Positions 17,372 to 26,058 are shown, counted from the stretch's first letter. The stretch is DNA of 64,000 bases from an uncultured Bacteroides sp. (GCA_900542985.1 UQPQ01000004.1:1-64000); one strand, 5' to 3'. Program-made: numbers and translations. Notes: a model not told the origin generated them from the sequence alone.

Positions 17372-18154
17372 TCAGATGACTTCGAAATGTTTCAATGCAT
17401 GCGTAATTCCGTCTTCGTCTACAGAGGTCGTAACGTAATCGGCTGAAGCCTGCACTTCCGGTGCTGCATTACCCATTGCCACTCCGATCTTTACATGGCG
17501 AAGCATTGGAATGTCGTTTCCTCCGTCGCCAAAAGCCATAGTTTCTTCTAAATTGATACCGTAATGTTCCAGCACCTTGTCGATACCCATACTTTTGCTG
17601 TTCCCGCTTGCGATGATGTCAGTAAAGAGTGGATTCCAACGCATAGGTTCGCATCCCAATAGCACGTGGTCGAATATCTCTTTTTCCTGCTCCTTATTGA
17701 AGTATCCCATAATCTGAAGTACATCTTCCTGTAGGGCGTGTTCTATGGGTTCAACCGGAGGAGTATCAATCTCAATCAGGCGTGCTACCTCTTCTACCGA
17801 TGCGTCGATGGAGGTGATAAACCAACGGTCGCCAGAGGCAAAAACAAAAGGTATCTCCGGATGAGCATGGTGGTAGTTTACCAGACGCTCTATATCTTCT
17901 CGTGAGACGCCTTTCTTGAATATATCCTCATGACTGGATGTGAAACAGTGTGCTCCGTTCAGTGTGATGTATCCGTCGAATTCAATATCTCCTACAGCGT
18001 CCATCATCAACATTTTAGGACGTCCGGTAGCAATGAATACTTTAATACCTTGTTGGCGTAATTGCTGTAAGGTCTGTCGGGTACTTTCGGGGATGGTGTG
18101 AGTCTTGAATGACACCAAAGTTCCGTCTATATCAAAGAAAATAGCTTTAACCAT
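17372..18154 (-). CDS. HAD-superfamily Cof-type sugar-phosphate phosphatase
   Basis: The start is set at the ATG at 18154 (MVKAIFFDIDGTL). The promoter element on the minus strand (18179-18186, TACCTTTG) lies upstream of it but inside the longer frame that begins at 18241. 260 residues with the HAD motif I DIDGT (Asp8, Asp10), motif II ATGR and motif IV AFGDGGNDIPML, and the large C2B cap of the Cof/YidA group. These hydrolyse sugar phosphates or similar metabolites; the exact substrate is not readable. Confidence 0.9.
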   Translation of the reverse strand: MVKAIFFDIDGTLVSFKTHTIPESTRQTLQQLRQQGIKVFIATGRPKMLMMDAVGDIEFDGYITLNGAHCFTSSHEDIFKKGVSREDIERLVNYHHAHPEIPFVFASGDRWFITSIDASVEEVARLIEIDTPPVEPIEHALQEDVLQIMGYFNKEQEKEIFDHVLLGCEPMRWNPLFTDIIASGNSKSMGIDKVLEHYGINLEETMAFGDGGNDIPMLRHVKIGVAMGNAAPEVQASADYVTTSVDEDGITHALKHFEVI

Positions 18155-18178
18155 GTGCTCTATATATAATAATGTGTA

Positions 18179-18186
18179 CAAAGGTA
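18179..18186 (-). promoter_or_regulatory. -7 promoter element of the HAD gene
   Basis: Minus-strand TACCTTTG, 25 bp before the chosen ATG. It decides against the upstream start. Confidence 0.65.
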
Positions 18187-18279
18187 CGAATAAACTGAAT
18201 GAATGTGCTTGATATGTATCAAAAAGTCGCCTTTGTTGCATTTCTGTGATGAGGACGTATGTGATAAGCCGGAATATTT

Positions 18280-18287
18280 TATATTTG
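18280..18287 (+). promoter_or_regulatory. -7 promoter element of proB
   Basis: TATATTTG matches TAnnTTTG, 43 bp before the proB ATG. Confidence 0.6.
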
Positions 18288-18330
18288 TGGGTGACTATTC
18301 ACAATTTTACAGGTAAAAAGATCACGAATT

Positions 18331-19419
18331 ATGGCATATCACTTTACAAAAGTTGCAATAAAAATAGGCAGTAATGTACTGACCCGTAAAGACGGCACAT
18401 TGGATATTACCCGTATGTCGGGACTTGTAGACCAGATGGCAGAACTTCACCGTGCGGGTGTAGAACTTGTGCTGATTTCTTCCGGAGCAGTTGCTTCCGG
18501 TCGCAGTGAACTGAAGGTTTCCCGTAAACTCGATTGCGTGGAGCAGCGTCAGTTGTATTCGGCAGTTGGGCAGGCTAAGCTTATAAACCGTTATTATGAA
18601 TTGTTTCGTGAACATGGTATTACGGTAGGGCAGGTGCTTACTACCAAAGAGAGCTTCGGAACCCGCCGTCATTATCTCAACCAGCGCAATTGCATGCGTG
18701 TGATGTTGGAGAATGGAGTAATCCCCATTGTCAACGAGAACGATACGATATCTGTCACTGAACTGATGTTTACAGACAATGATGAACTTTCCGGTCTGAT
18801 AGCCTCTATGATGGGGGTGCAGGCTCTGATTATCCTGAGTAATGTAGATGGAATTTACAATGGGCCGCTTTCCAGTCCGGATACAACCGTAATTCGTACC
18901 GTAGAACCGGATAAAGATTTATCCGATTATATACAGACCGAGAAGTCGGGATTTGGAAGAGGAGGCATGCTTACTAAATCCACTATAGCCCGAAAGGTAG
19001 CGGCAGAAGGTATTACAGTAATGATAGCAAACGGAAAGAAAGACCATATTCTGACCGATTTACTGCAGAGTCCGGAAGAAGTTGTATGCACCCGTTTTCT
19101 GCCTGCAGCAGAAAGCGTTTCAAGCCTGAAAAAATGGATTGCCCATAGCGAAGGCTTTACTAAAGGAGAGATTCATTTAAGTAAGCAGGCGGTAGAGGCA
19201 GTAAAGGGAGAAAAAGCTGTCAGTATTCTTCCGGTGGGAGTAACAAGTATAAAAGGTGATTTTGAAAAAGACGATTTGGTTTCCGTGATGGATGAAAAAG
19301 GCGAACAAATCGGCTTGGGAAGAATCTCCGTCGATGCGGAGCAGGCTTTGCAGATGATAGGTAAGCACGGCCAGAAGCCGCTGGTGCATTATGACTATCT
19401 GTATCTGGAGTCATTTTAA
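18331..19419 (+). CDS. proB: Glutamate 5-kinase
   Basis: 362 residues, the length of the two-domain ProB. The amino acid kinase domain has VAIKIGSNVLT near the start, LISSGAVASGRSEL and VNENDTIS. The C-terminal PUA domain covers about residues 280-362. It phosphorylates glutamate in the first step of proline synthesis and is normally inhibited by proline. Unlike many bacteria, proA is not adjacent; it lies at 35817. Confidence 0.96.
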   Translation: MAYHFTKVAIKIGSNVLTRKDGTLDITRMSGLVDQMAELHRAGVELVLISSGAVASGRSELKVSRKLDCVEQRQLYSAVGQAKLINRYYELFREHGITVGQVLTTKESFGTRRHYLNQRNCMRVMLENGVIPIVNENDTISVTELMFTDNDELSGLIASMMGVQALIILSNVDGIYNGPLSSPDTTVIRTVEPDKDLSDYIQTEKSGFGRGGMLTKSTIARKVAAEGITVMIANGKKDHILTDLLQSPEEVVCTRFLPAAESVSSLKKWIAHSEGFTKGEIHLSKQAVEAVKGEKAVSILPVGVTSIKGDFEKDDLVSVMDEKGEQIGLGRISVDAEQALQMIGKHGQKPLVHYDYLYLESF

Positions 19420-19476
19420 AGCAATGTAAAACGTTATTCGGATAGCCGATGCCTGGAAGTGAAACGGGACGGAGAC

Positions 19477-19869
19477 TTATCGGGGAATCTTCAAGAGATT
19501 GATAAGCAATTGCCGTTGCAGAGAATAAGTTGTTCCGTGTGTCTGTACATATTCCAAAAGATTTAAACCGTCTTGTTGCAGTTTGGTTTTAAGCAGCAGG
19601 TCGTCTTTGGTTTCATCGGCTATCTTCAGCATTATCATTGCAGCCAGTTCTATCTTCTCCAAGTCGGCCTGTGTATCATATAAAGAAAGAATATCTTCGG
19701 CCCTCATGGTTTGCAGTTGCATCATGTTTACCCCCAATATTTTCTGGGCTGTATCTTCATATTCACTCCATTCCTTTTGTGTTATTTTCTTTCGTTTTAG
19801 CAGCATGTTGGCAATGGCAGTGAATATTTCTTGAATAATTCGTATTAAATAGTCCTGTTTTATCATCAT
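19477..19869 (-). CDS. Small helical protein resembling DUF6483
   Basis: 130 residues, strongly helical, no signal peptide or membrane segment. It starts MMIKQDYLIRIIQEIFTAIANMLLKRKKITQKEWSEYE. I believe this resembles the DUF6483 family common in gut Bacteroidetes and Firmicutes, but the match is from memory and the function is unknown. It is a single gene between proB (convergent) and the XRE-cupin regulator (divergent). Confidence 0.7.
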   Translation of the reverse strand: MMIKQDYLIRIIQEIFTAIANMLLKRKKITQKEWSEYEDTAQKILGVNMMQLQTMRAEDILSLYDTQADLEKIELAAMIMLKIADETKDDLLLKTKLQQDGLNLLEYVQTHGTTYSLQRQLLINLLKIPR

Positions 19870-19927
19870 TTTGTTTTTTAATACGACAAAGTTCGGAATA
19901 TTTTTCTTGATTTCCCGTAATCTTTCG

Positions 19928-19935
19928 TAATTTTG
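19928..19935 (+). promoter_or_regulatory. -7 promoter element of the XRE-cupin/acyl-CoA ligase operon
   Basis: TAATTTTG matches the consensus and overlaps the TTG at 19933, so translation must begin downstream, at the ATG at 19960. Confidence 0.65.
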
Positions 19936-19959
19936 AGCGGAAAACTAAAAGATCGAACT

Positions 19960-20517
19960 ATGGACGAACAGATAAAACAAATAGCAGAACGCATTCGTGG
20001 ATTGCGGGATGCACTTGATCTGAGTGTAGAAGAAATGGCAGCCCAGTGTGGATTGGGTATTGAGCAATATCAGCTGATGGAGTCGGGGGAAGGTGATATC
20101 TCTGTAAGTATGTTGCAGCAAGTGGCCCGCCACTTTGATATTCCTCTGGATGTGCTGATGTTTGGTGAAGAACCTAAAATGAGTTCTTATTTCTTGACAC
20201 GTTGGGGAACCGGAGTTTCGGTAGAGCGTACAAAGGCCTATAAATATCAGGCTTTGGCTTCGGGTTTTAAAGCCCGTAAGGCAGATCCTTTCCTGGTTAC
20301 GGTAGAACCGAAGCCGGAAGATACACCGATGTTTTACAATACCCATCGCGGACAAGAGTTTAATTTGGTTATCGAAGGACGCATGCTTTTGAGTATAAAT
20401 GGAAAAGAATTGGTGTTGGAAGCGGGAGACAGTCTTTATTTCGACTCGTCTTTGCCTCATGGGATGAAAGCTCTCGATGGCAAGGCTGTTAAGTTTCTGG
20501 CCGTAGTCATGTCATAA
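19960..20517 (+). CDS. XRE-family regulator with C-terminal cupin domain
   Basis: 185 residues from the ATG at 19960. The N-terminal lambda-repressor HTH (about residues 5-62) includes IRGLRDALDLSVEEMAAQCGL. The C-terminal cupin_2 domain (about 105-183) includes GQEFNLVIEGRMLLSINGKELVLEAGDSLYFDSSLPHG. Such proteins are DNA-binding regulators whose cupin senses a small ligand. It is 18 bp upstream of an acyl-CoA ligase gene and probably controls it in response to a fatty acid or acyl-CoA. That link is inference from the pairing. Confidence 0.88.
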   Translation: MDEQIKQIAERIRGLRDALDLSVEEMAAQCGLGIEQYQLMESGEGDISVSMLQQVARHFDIPLDVLMFGEEPKMSSYFLTRWGTGVSVERTKAYKYQALASGFKARKADPFLVTVEPKPEDTPMFYNTHRGQEFNLVIEGRMLLSINGKELVLEAGDSLYFDSSLPHGMKALDGKAVKFLAVVMS

Positions 20518-20535
20518 TATAATTTAAAAGAGTAT

Positions 20536-22191
20536 ATGTTAGAAAGATTTGTAGAACAAACTCATTTTACCTCTCAGGAAGATTTTATTGCACATTTTAA
20601 AATCAAGGTTCCGGAGGTCTTCAACTTCGGTTACGATGTAGTAGATGCATGGGCTGCAGAGTGTCCGGACAAAAATGCTTTGCTTTGGACAAACGATAAA
20701 GGAGAACATATTCAGTTTACCTATGCAGACCTGAAGCGCGAGACAGACCGTACTGCTTCGTATTTTCAGAGTCTGGGTATCGGACACGGCGATAAGGTGA
20801 TGTTGATTCTGAAAAGACGCTATGAATTCTGGTTTTCCATTATCGCTTTGCATAAATTGGGTGCAGTGGTGATTCCGGCTACTCACTTGCTGACTAAAAA
20901 GGATATTGTGTATCGTTGTAATGCTGCCACTATCAAGATGATTGTTGCTGCCGGTGAAGATGTGATTACCCGACATATTATAGATGCCATGCCGCAATCG
21001 CCCAGTGTAGAGAAACTGGTGAGCGTAGGTCCGGAATATCCGGAAGGTTTCGAAGATTTCCATAAGGGAATAGAGCAGGCTGCTCCTTTTGTACGTCCTG
21101 CACAGGTCAATACAAACGACGATATTTCGCTGATGTATTTTACTTCGGGAACAACAGGAGAACCTAAGATGGTGGCTCACGACTTTACGTATCCGTTGGG
21201 ACATATTGCAACCGGAAGTTTCTGGCACAATCTGCACGAAAACAGTTTGCATCTGACTATTGCCGATACGGGATGGGGAAAAGCCGTATGGGGAAAACTT
21301 TATGGACAGATGATTGCCGGTGCGAATATCTTTGTGTACGATCATGAGAAATTTACTCCTGCCGATATCTTGCAGAAGATTCAGGATTATCATATCACAT
21401 CTCTGTGTGCACCTCCTACCATCTATCGTTTCCTGATTCGTGAGGATATTACAAAATACGATTTGTCTTCATTGGAATATTGTACTACAGCAGGTGAGGC
21501 GTTGAACTATTCTGTATACGATACATTTAAGAAGATTACCGGTATCCGCCTGATGGAAGGTTTCGGACAGACAGAAACAGCTTTGACTTTGGCCACTTTC
21601 CCGTGGATGGAACCGAAACCGGGAAGTATGGGTGTACCAAATCCGCAGTATGACATTGATTTGCTGACACCGGACGGCCGTTCGGCAGAGGACGGAGAAC
21701 AAGGTCAGATTGTAGTGCGCACAGATAAGGGAAAACCATTGGGCTTGTTTAAAGAATATTATCGGGACGAAGTGCTTACCCGTGAAGCTTGGCACAATGG
21801 TATTTATTATACAGGTGACGTGGCTTGGCGTGATGAAGACGGATATTACTGGTTTGTCGGTCGTGCAGACGATGTAATCAAGAGTTCTGGATACCGTATC
21901 GGCCCGTTCGAAGTAGAAAGTGCCTTGATGACTCATCCGGCTGTGGTAGAATGTGCTATCACTGGAGTTCCCGATGAGATACGTGGACAGGTGGTAAAGG
22001 CTACTATCGTATTGGCAAAAGATTATAAGGAGCGTGCTGGGGCTGAACTTGTAAAGGAATTGCAAGATCATGTAAAACGTGTAACAGCTCCGTATAAATA
22101 TCCTCGTGTGATTGAATTTGTAGACGAATTGCCTAAGACAATCAGTGGAAAGATTCGCCGTGTAGAAATACGTGCGAAGGATAATCAGTAA
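20536..22191 (+). CDS. AMP-dependent acyl-CoA synthetase
   Basis: 551 residues of the ANL superfamily. The phosphate-binding motif MYFTSGTTGEPKM begins at residue 200. The adenylate motif GFGQTETALTLATFPWMEPKPGSMG, the hinge YYTGDVAWRDEDGYYWFVGRADDVIKSSGYRIGP and the catalytic lysine in ISGKIRRVEIR (Lys539) are all present. It activates a carboxylic acid to its CoA thioester. Similarity is to the acetyl/medium-chain group, but the chain length is unclear. It is cotranscribed with the cupin regulator. Confidence 0.9.
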   Translation: MLERFVEQTHFTSQEDFIAHFKIKVPEVFNFGYDVVDAWAAECPDKNALLWTNDKGEHIQFTYADLKRETDRTASYFQSLGIGHGDKVMLILKRRYEFWFSIIALHKLGAVVIPATHLLTKKDIVYRCNAATIKMIVAAGEDVITRHIIDAMPQSPSVEKLVSVGPEYPEGFEDFHKGIEQAAPFVRPAQVNTNDDISLMYFTSGTTGEPKMVAHDFTYPLGHIATGSFWHNLHENSLHLTIADTGWGKAVWGKLYGQMIAGANIFVYDHEKFTPADILQKIQDYHITSLCAPPTIYRFLIREDITKYDLSSLEYCTTAGEALNYSVYDTFKKITGIRLMEGFGQTETALTLATFPWMEPKPGSMGVPNPQYDIDLLTPDGRSAEDGEQGQIVVRTDKGKPLGLFKEYYRDEVLTREAWHNGIYYTGDVAWRDEDGYYWFVGRADDVIKSSGYRIGPFEVESALMTHPAVVECAITGVPDEIRGQVVKATIVLAKDYKERAGAELVKELQDHVKRVTAPYKYPRVIEFVDELPKTISGKIRRVEIRAKDNQ

Positions 22192-22213
22192 GTGTTTGTT
22201 GGCTTTATATGAG

Positions 22214-22259
22214 AGAGGGGTTGCCGGTCGGTGTAATGACGGCGATTCCTCTTTTTTTT
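22214..22259 (+). terminator. Terminator of the acyl-CoA ligase operon
   Basis: A 13-bp stem with three wobbles (22214-22226 with 22240-22252), followed by eight T. Confidence 0.85.
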
Positions 22260-22870
22260 GTTTTCTGCTGATTAGGGGTAAAAATTACAAATTGTCAATG
22301 TTGTGCAAAGGGAAAAGCTGGAGAAATAGAAATTTCAAAATGTCAAATCAGAGGCTTGTATATGGCGTTATTTGTCCTCGGATGCGAGGCTGGTGAAAAA
22401 GAAGGGCGTTTTTGGAAGTTGGTGAAATTGAAAAAAGATAGCTTTGCTCGTATTTTTGTGTTTTCATGTAGGAAAATAGGGGGATATTCTTTTTATATGA
22501 TGGCAACTGGGGCAAAAACAAACATTGTGTTAAATTGAAATTGTATAGATTAAAGGCTGGGTTTGTGATATGAATTGTTAATAAAAGTATAAAAAGTGGG
22601 GTGCTGAAGGGAGTTTTTATGCGACTGATCGCGTGAGCGTACGCGACGGGTCACGTTGCCCGACGATACAAGTCGCGTTACCCAACGATACAAGAAGAAA
22701 AACCTTGTGATACCAGTTCTTTTTCAGTCAATAAACCATATGAAAAATATGTTGAATAGCATGAATTTAAGAGAACTTTTCGTAAAGAAAAGCATCCTTT
22801 CCCCTCAGGAAGGAGATTTTTTCTCAAAGTGTCGGTTAGCGGAAAAAACGAAATCGGGAAAATATGATAT
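22260..22870. other. Long intergenic region with a 22-bp repeat array
   Basis: About 610 bp between convergent genes. It holds the array at 22630-22695 and otherwise AT-rich sequence without a convincing ORF: the short open frames have no signal, promoter or family I can recognise. An isolated TATTTTTG at 22451-22458 lacks a -33 element. Confidence 0.5.
22630..22695. repeat. 22-bp tandem repeat array, 3 units
   Basis: Units start at 22630, 22652 and 22674. The second and third are close copies (core CCCGACGATACAAG and CCCAACGATACAAG); the first is diverged. Period and core differ from the 21-bp family, but the setting (between convergent 3' ends) is the same. Confidence 0.65.
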
Positions 22871-22904
22871 AAAAAAAGGCTTTTCAATAACACTTTGAAA
22901 AGCC
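22871..22904 (-). terminator. Terminator of the DUF4250 gene
   Basis: A 9-bp perfect stem (22878-22886 with 22896-22904), followed on the minus strand by seven T. Confidence 0.85.
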
Positions 22905-22939
22905 GGTACTCCACATTTGTCTTGCAAAAAAAGGAAAGA

Positions 22940-23116
22940 TTACCAGAATTTATTCATTTCTGCATTGTATTCAAATCCGGCTTCTTTCAATTGATTTACA
23001 ATTTCTTCTTTGCTGACATTTAAATCTTCACACAACGCGTCGAGTGAAGGGTAGAAGTCGCGTAGCTTCATGTTGATGAGGCTGAACAGCATCATCGGAT
23101 CTTTGGGTAATTCCAT
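22940..23116 (-). CDS. DUF4250 domain protein, 58 residues
   Basis: A short gene with ATG at 23116 and TAA at 22940-22942. The product begins MELPKDPMMLFSLINMKLRD and continues with YPSLDALCEDLNVSKEEIVNQLKEAGFEY. This is the DUF4250 pattern, a small helical domain whose function is unknown. It has a full -7 element upstream (23147-23154) and its own terminator, which supports it as a real monocistronic gene. Confidence 0.88.
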   Translation of the reverse strand: MELPKDPMMLFSLINMKLRDFYPSLDALCEDLNVSKEEIVNQLKEAGFEYNAEMNKFW

Positions 23117-23146
23117 ATTCTTTGTACCTTTTTATTGAAAACCGTG

Positions 23147-23154
23147 CAAAAGTA
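23147..23154 (-). promoter_or_regulatory. -7 promoter element of the DUF4250 gene
   Basis: Minus-strand TACTTTTG, 31 bp before the start codon. Confidence 0.6.
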
Positions 23155-23274
23155 GCAAATTTATTTTTGATGAGGATGAGAAAAAGTAGATTATTCCTAT
23201 TTCTTTTCAGAATTGGTGCTTTAGTTTGCAGTATGAAAAATAAAACGAGTATTAATTTAAAAATGAAAAGCGAT

Positions 23275-23718
23275 ATGAAAAAGTTTATGTTTTTACTGAT
23301 GTGTGTGTTGACAATGCAAGTAGCTATGGCAGATAATGACAAGCCGATTACTTTTGAGCAGTTGCCCCAGACTGCTCAGCAGTTTGTAAAACAGAATTTC
23401 CCGGATTTGAAAATTGCTTTTGTCAAGATGGAAAAAGATTGGTTCGATACCGAATATAGCGTGATGTTCCTGAATGGCGATAAAATTGATTTCCAAAAAG
23501 ATGGTCAGTGGAAAGAAATTAAATGCCGCCGTAGCACAGTGCCTATGCAGGTTGTACCGGCTCAAATCCGTAATCATGTAAAAACCAATTATCCGGATGC
23601 AAATGTATTGTCCATTGAAAAAGACCGCTACGAATACGAAGTAAGACTCTCGAATTTCTGGGAGCTGAAGTTTGACTTGAAGTACAACTTGATTGACATG
23701 GATCATGAAAATGACTAA
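23275..23718 (+). CDS. PepSY-like secreted protein
   Basis: I chose the ATG at 23275 because it gives a clean signal peptide, MKKFMFLLMCVLTMQVAMA, before DNDKP; upstream in-frame starts (23122, 23263) add residues unlike a signal. 147 residues. Two tandem PepSY-like (PF11396 type) repeats follow: FEQLPQTAQQFVKQNFPDLKIAFVKME and VPAQIRNHVKTNYPDANVLSIEKDRYEYEVRL. It is a periplasmic protein of unknown function, common and multi-copy in Bacteroides. It ends at a strong terminator. Confidence 0.85.
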   Translation: MKKFMFLLMCVLTMQVAMADNDKPITFEQLPQTAQQFVKQNFPDLKIAFVKMEKDWFDTEYSVMFLNGDKIDFQKDGQWKEIKCRRSTVPMQVVPAQIRNHVKTNYPDANVLSIEKDRYEYEVRLSNFWELKFDLKYNLIDMDHEND

Positions 23719-23762
23719 ATAGGATGCCGTTGGCTTCTGATGCTACCTCTAATTGATAGATT

Positions 23763-23810
23763 CACCCCTGTTGATATCTGATATAGTTATTAACAGGGGT
23801 GTGCTTTTTT
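23763..23810 (+). terminator. Rho-independent terminator
   Basis: A perfect 10-bp GC-rich stem (23763-23772 with 23792-23801), followed by TGC and six T. Confidence 0.88.
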
Positions 23811-23927
23811 GTTGATAAGTAGAGTGGATAAATCGGTTGATAACTTTATAAGTGCTAGATAAACAATGAGTTTTAAGTTATTAACAAGTTTGTGCTACTT
23901 GTTAATAACTTGTGGATAAATGGATAA
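23810..23927. other. DnaA-box-like cluster with a 14-bp dyad
   Basis: TGTGGATAA at 23911-23919 is a perfect complement of the DnaA box TTATCCACA. One-mismatch copies lie at 23810-23818 (TGTTGATAA) and 23823-23831 (AGTGGATAA). Looser ones lie near 23835 and 23919. All have the same orientation in AT-rich DNA. A perfect 14-bp inverted repeat (23875-23888 with 23898-23911) abuts the perfect box. Function is unproven. Confidence 0.4.
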
Positions 23928-23976
23928 TTGAAGTATTATGCGTATATTTACATTCCATTGAGTAAAATATACGACT

Positions 23977-24576
23977 ATGAAAAAGAATATTCTTATGTTT
24001 GCTGCTGCGGCGGCTTTGTGTCTGGCGGTTTCCTGCCAGTCTGAACAGAAAAATCAGGAGTCTCAACCGGTGGATGCTTTACAAACCATAGCACAGCGTA
24101 CCAGTGTGCGTAAATATGTGCAGGGAAAGGCGGTAGAGCAGGAAAAGGTGGATAAAATATTGCGTGCGGCAATGGCTGCACCCAGCGGAATGGATCGCCG
24201 GCCTTGGGAGTTTGTGGTGGTGAACGACCGTGCTTTGCTGGATTCTCTGGCTGCTTCTTTGTCGAATGCCAAGATGCTGGCTACTGCTCCGATGGCCATA
24301 GTAGTGGCGGCTGATACAACCAAGTCGGAATATTGGTATCTGGACTGCTCTGCAGCAGCTCAGAATATTCTTCTTTCTGCTAAGGCTCTGGGCTTGGGAA
24401 CTGTATGGACAGCGGCTTATCCTTATCAGGACAGAATGGGAATTGTGAAAAAATACCTGCAGTTGCCTGAGCAAATCAGTCCGTTGTGCGTCATACCGGT
24501 AGGCTATCCCGACGGCTCTTTTACTCCTAAGGATAAGTGGGATGAAACTCGGGTTCATTACAACAAATGGAAATAA
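23977..24576 (+). CDS. Nitroreductase-family lipoprotein
   Basis: 199 residues with a lipobox (LAVSC, Cys20), then a compact nitroreductase domain: IAQRTSVRKYVQGKAVEQEKVDKILRAAMAAPSGMDRRPWEFVVV at the N-terminus and SAAAQNILLSAKALGLGTVWTAAYP with VIPVGYP later. The family binds FMN and reduces nitro compounds, quinones or flavins with NAD(P)H. A lipidated nitroreductase would be outside the cytoplasm, where NAD(P)H is absent, so the electron source or real activity is unclear. Confidence 0.87.
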   Translation: MKKNILMFAAAAALCLAVSCQSEQKNQESQPVDALQTIAQRTSVRKYVQGKAVEQEKVDKILRAAMAAPSGMDRRPWEFVVVNDRALLDSLAASLSNAKMLATAPMAIVVAADTTKSEYWYLDCSAAAQNILLSAKALGLGTVWTAAYPYQDRMGIVKKYLQLPEQISPLCVIPVGYPDGSFTPKDKWDETRVHYNKWK

Positions 24577-24633
24577 TTGTAAAATAAATACTAAAGTTTT
24601 CTGTATTAGAGCTGTTAACTCGGGAAAAAGCAT

Positions 24634-24641
24634 TATTTTTG
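24634..24641 (+). promoter_or_regulatory. -7 promoter element of purB
   Basis: TATTTTTG matches the consensus, 70 bp before the purB ATG. Confidence 0.6.
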
Positions 24642-24711
24642 CAACCTCATAGACTGCAAATGAAAGGCAGTTTTGTATACCGAATTTTAATTTGTAAAGT
24701 AAAGTATTATA

Positions 24712-26058
24712 ATGGAGCTTGATTTACTCACGGCTATATCACCTATTGATGGGCGATACAGAGGCAAAGCGGGAGCTTTGGCTGCTTATTTTTCAGAATA
24801 TGCACTGATTAAATATCGTGTGCAGGTAGAAATTGAATATTTTATTACTTTATGCGAACTGCCTTTGCCGCAGTTGAAATCATTGGATCCTGCTCGCTTT
24901 GAGTCTTTGCGTGACATCTATCGTAATTTCTCGGAAGCAGATGCCGGACGTATCAAGGAGATTGAGAGTGTAACCAATCATGATGTAAAAGCGGTTGAGT
25001 ATTTCATCAAGGAACAGTTTGATAAACTGGGAGGACTGGAGGCTTATAAGGAGTTTATCCACTTTGGCCTGACTTCACAGGATATCAACAATACTTCAGT
25101 GCCTTTGTCAATCAAGGATGCACTGGAAGAAGTGTATTATCCTCAAATTGAAAAACTGATTGCTCAGCTTACCGCATATGCAGAAGAATGGGCAAATATT
25201 CCGATGTTGGCTAAAACTCACGGACAGCCGGCTTCTCCGACTCGTCTGGGTAAGGAAATTATGGTTTTTGCATATCGCTTGAACCGTCAGTTGGCTGTAT
25301 TGAAAGCTTGTCCTATCACCGCGAAATTTGGTGGTGCAACCGGAAACTATAACGCACATCATGTGGCTTATCCGGAATTCGACTGGAAAGCATTCGGTAA
25401 TCGTTTCGTGGCTGAAAAATTGGGATTGGAACGTGAAGAATATACAACCCAGATTTCCAACTACGACAACTTGGGAGCAATCTTCGATGCAATGAAGCGT
25501 ATCAATACCATTATGATTGATATGAACCGCGACTTCTGGCAATATATTTCTATGGAATACTTCAAACAGAAGATCAAAGCCGGAGAAGTTGGTTCGAGTG
25601 CAATGCCTCACAAGGTGAATCCGATTGACTTTGAAAATGCAGAAGGAAACTTGGGTATGGCTAATGCAATCTTTGAACACTTGTCAAGCAAGTTGCCGGT
25701 ATCTCGTTTGCAGCGCGACCTGACAGACTCTACAGTATTGAGAAACATCGGTGTGCCGTTCGGACATACTATCATTGCTATTCAGAGTTCTTTGAAAGGA
25801 TTGGGCAAACTGCTGCTGAACGAACATAAGATTTATGAAGATCTGGATAACTGCTGGAGTGTAGTAGCCGAAGCTATACAGACTATTTTGCGCCGTGAGG
25901 CTTATCCTCATCCTTATGAAGCACTGAAAGCGCTGACTCGTACTAATCAGGCTATCAATGAAGCTTCAATTAAAGATTTTATTGAAACACTGGAAGTGAG
26001 CGAGGATGTGAAGAAAGAATTACGTGCAATTACTCCTCATAACTATACAGGTATGTAA
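24712..26058 (+). CDS. purB: Adenylosuccinate lyase
   Basis: 448 residues of the fumarase/aspartase superfamily. The signature loop GSSAMPHKVNP lies at 294-304, with the catalytic serine pair 295-296. LTSQDINNTSV and KTHGQPASPTRLGKE carry the other active-site residues. It cleaves SAICAR and adenylosuccinate in purine synthesis. It is followed 49 bp later by the rluB-like gene. Confidence 0.96.
   Translation: MELDLLTAISPIDGRYRGKAGALAAYFSEYALIKYRVQVEIEYFITLCELPLPQLKSLDPARFESLRDIYRNFSEADAGRIKEIESVTNHDVKAVEYFIKEQFDKLGGLEAYKEFIHFGLTSQDINNTSVPLSIKDALEEVYYPQIEKLIAQLTAYAEEWANIPMLAKTHGQPASPTRLGKEIMVFAYRLNRQLAVLKACPITAKFGGATGNYNAHHVAYPEFDWKAFGNRFVAEKLGLEREEYTTQISNYDNLGAIFDAMKRINTIMIDMNRDFWQYISMEYFKQKIKAGEVGSSAMPHKVNPIDFENAEGNLGMANAIFEHLSSKLPVSRLQRDLTDSTVLRNIGVPFGHTIIAIQSSLKGLGKLLLNEHKIYEDLDNCWSVVAEAIQTILRREAYPHPYEALKALTRTNQAINEASIKDFIETLEVSEDVKKELRAITPHNYTGM

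Noticed and set aside
20539-21393. 284-codon minus-strand frame opposite the acyl-CoA ligase
   Set aside because: Antisense shadow of a gene with all ANL motifs; no start context or family.
22172-22898. Three short plus-strand frames downstream of the acyl-CoA ligase
   Set aside because: One contains the terminator, another runs through the 22-bp repeats, and none has a promoter, signal or family.
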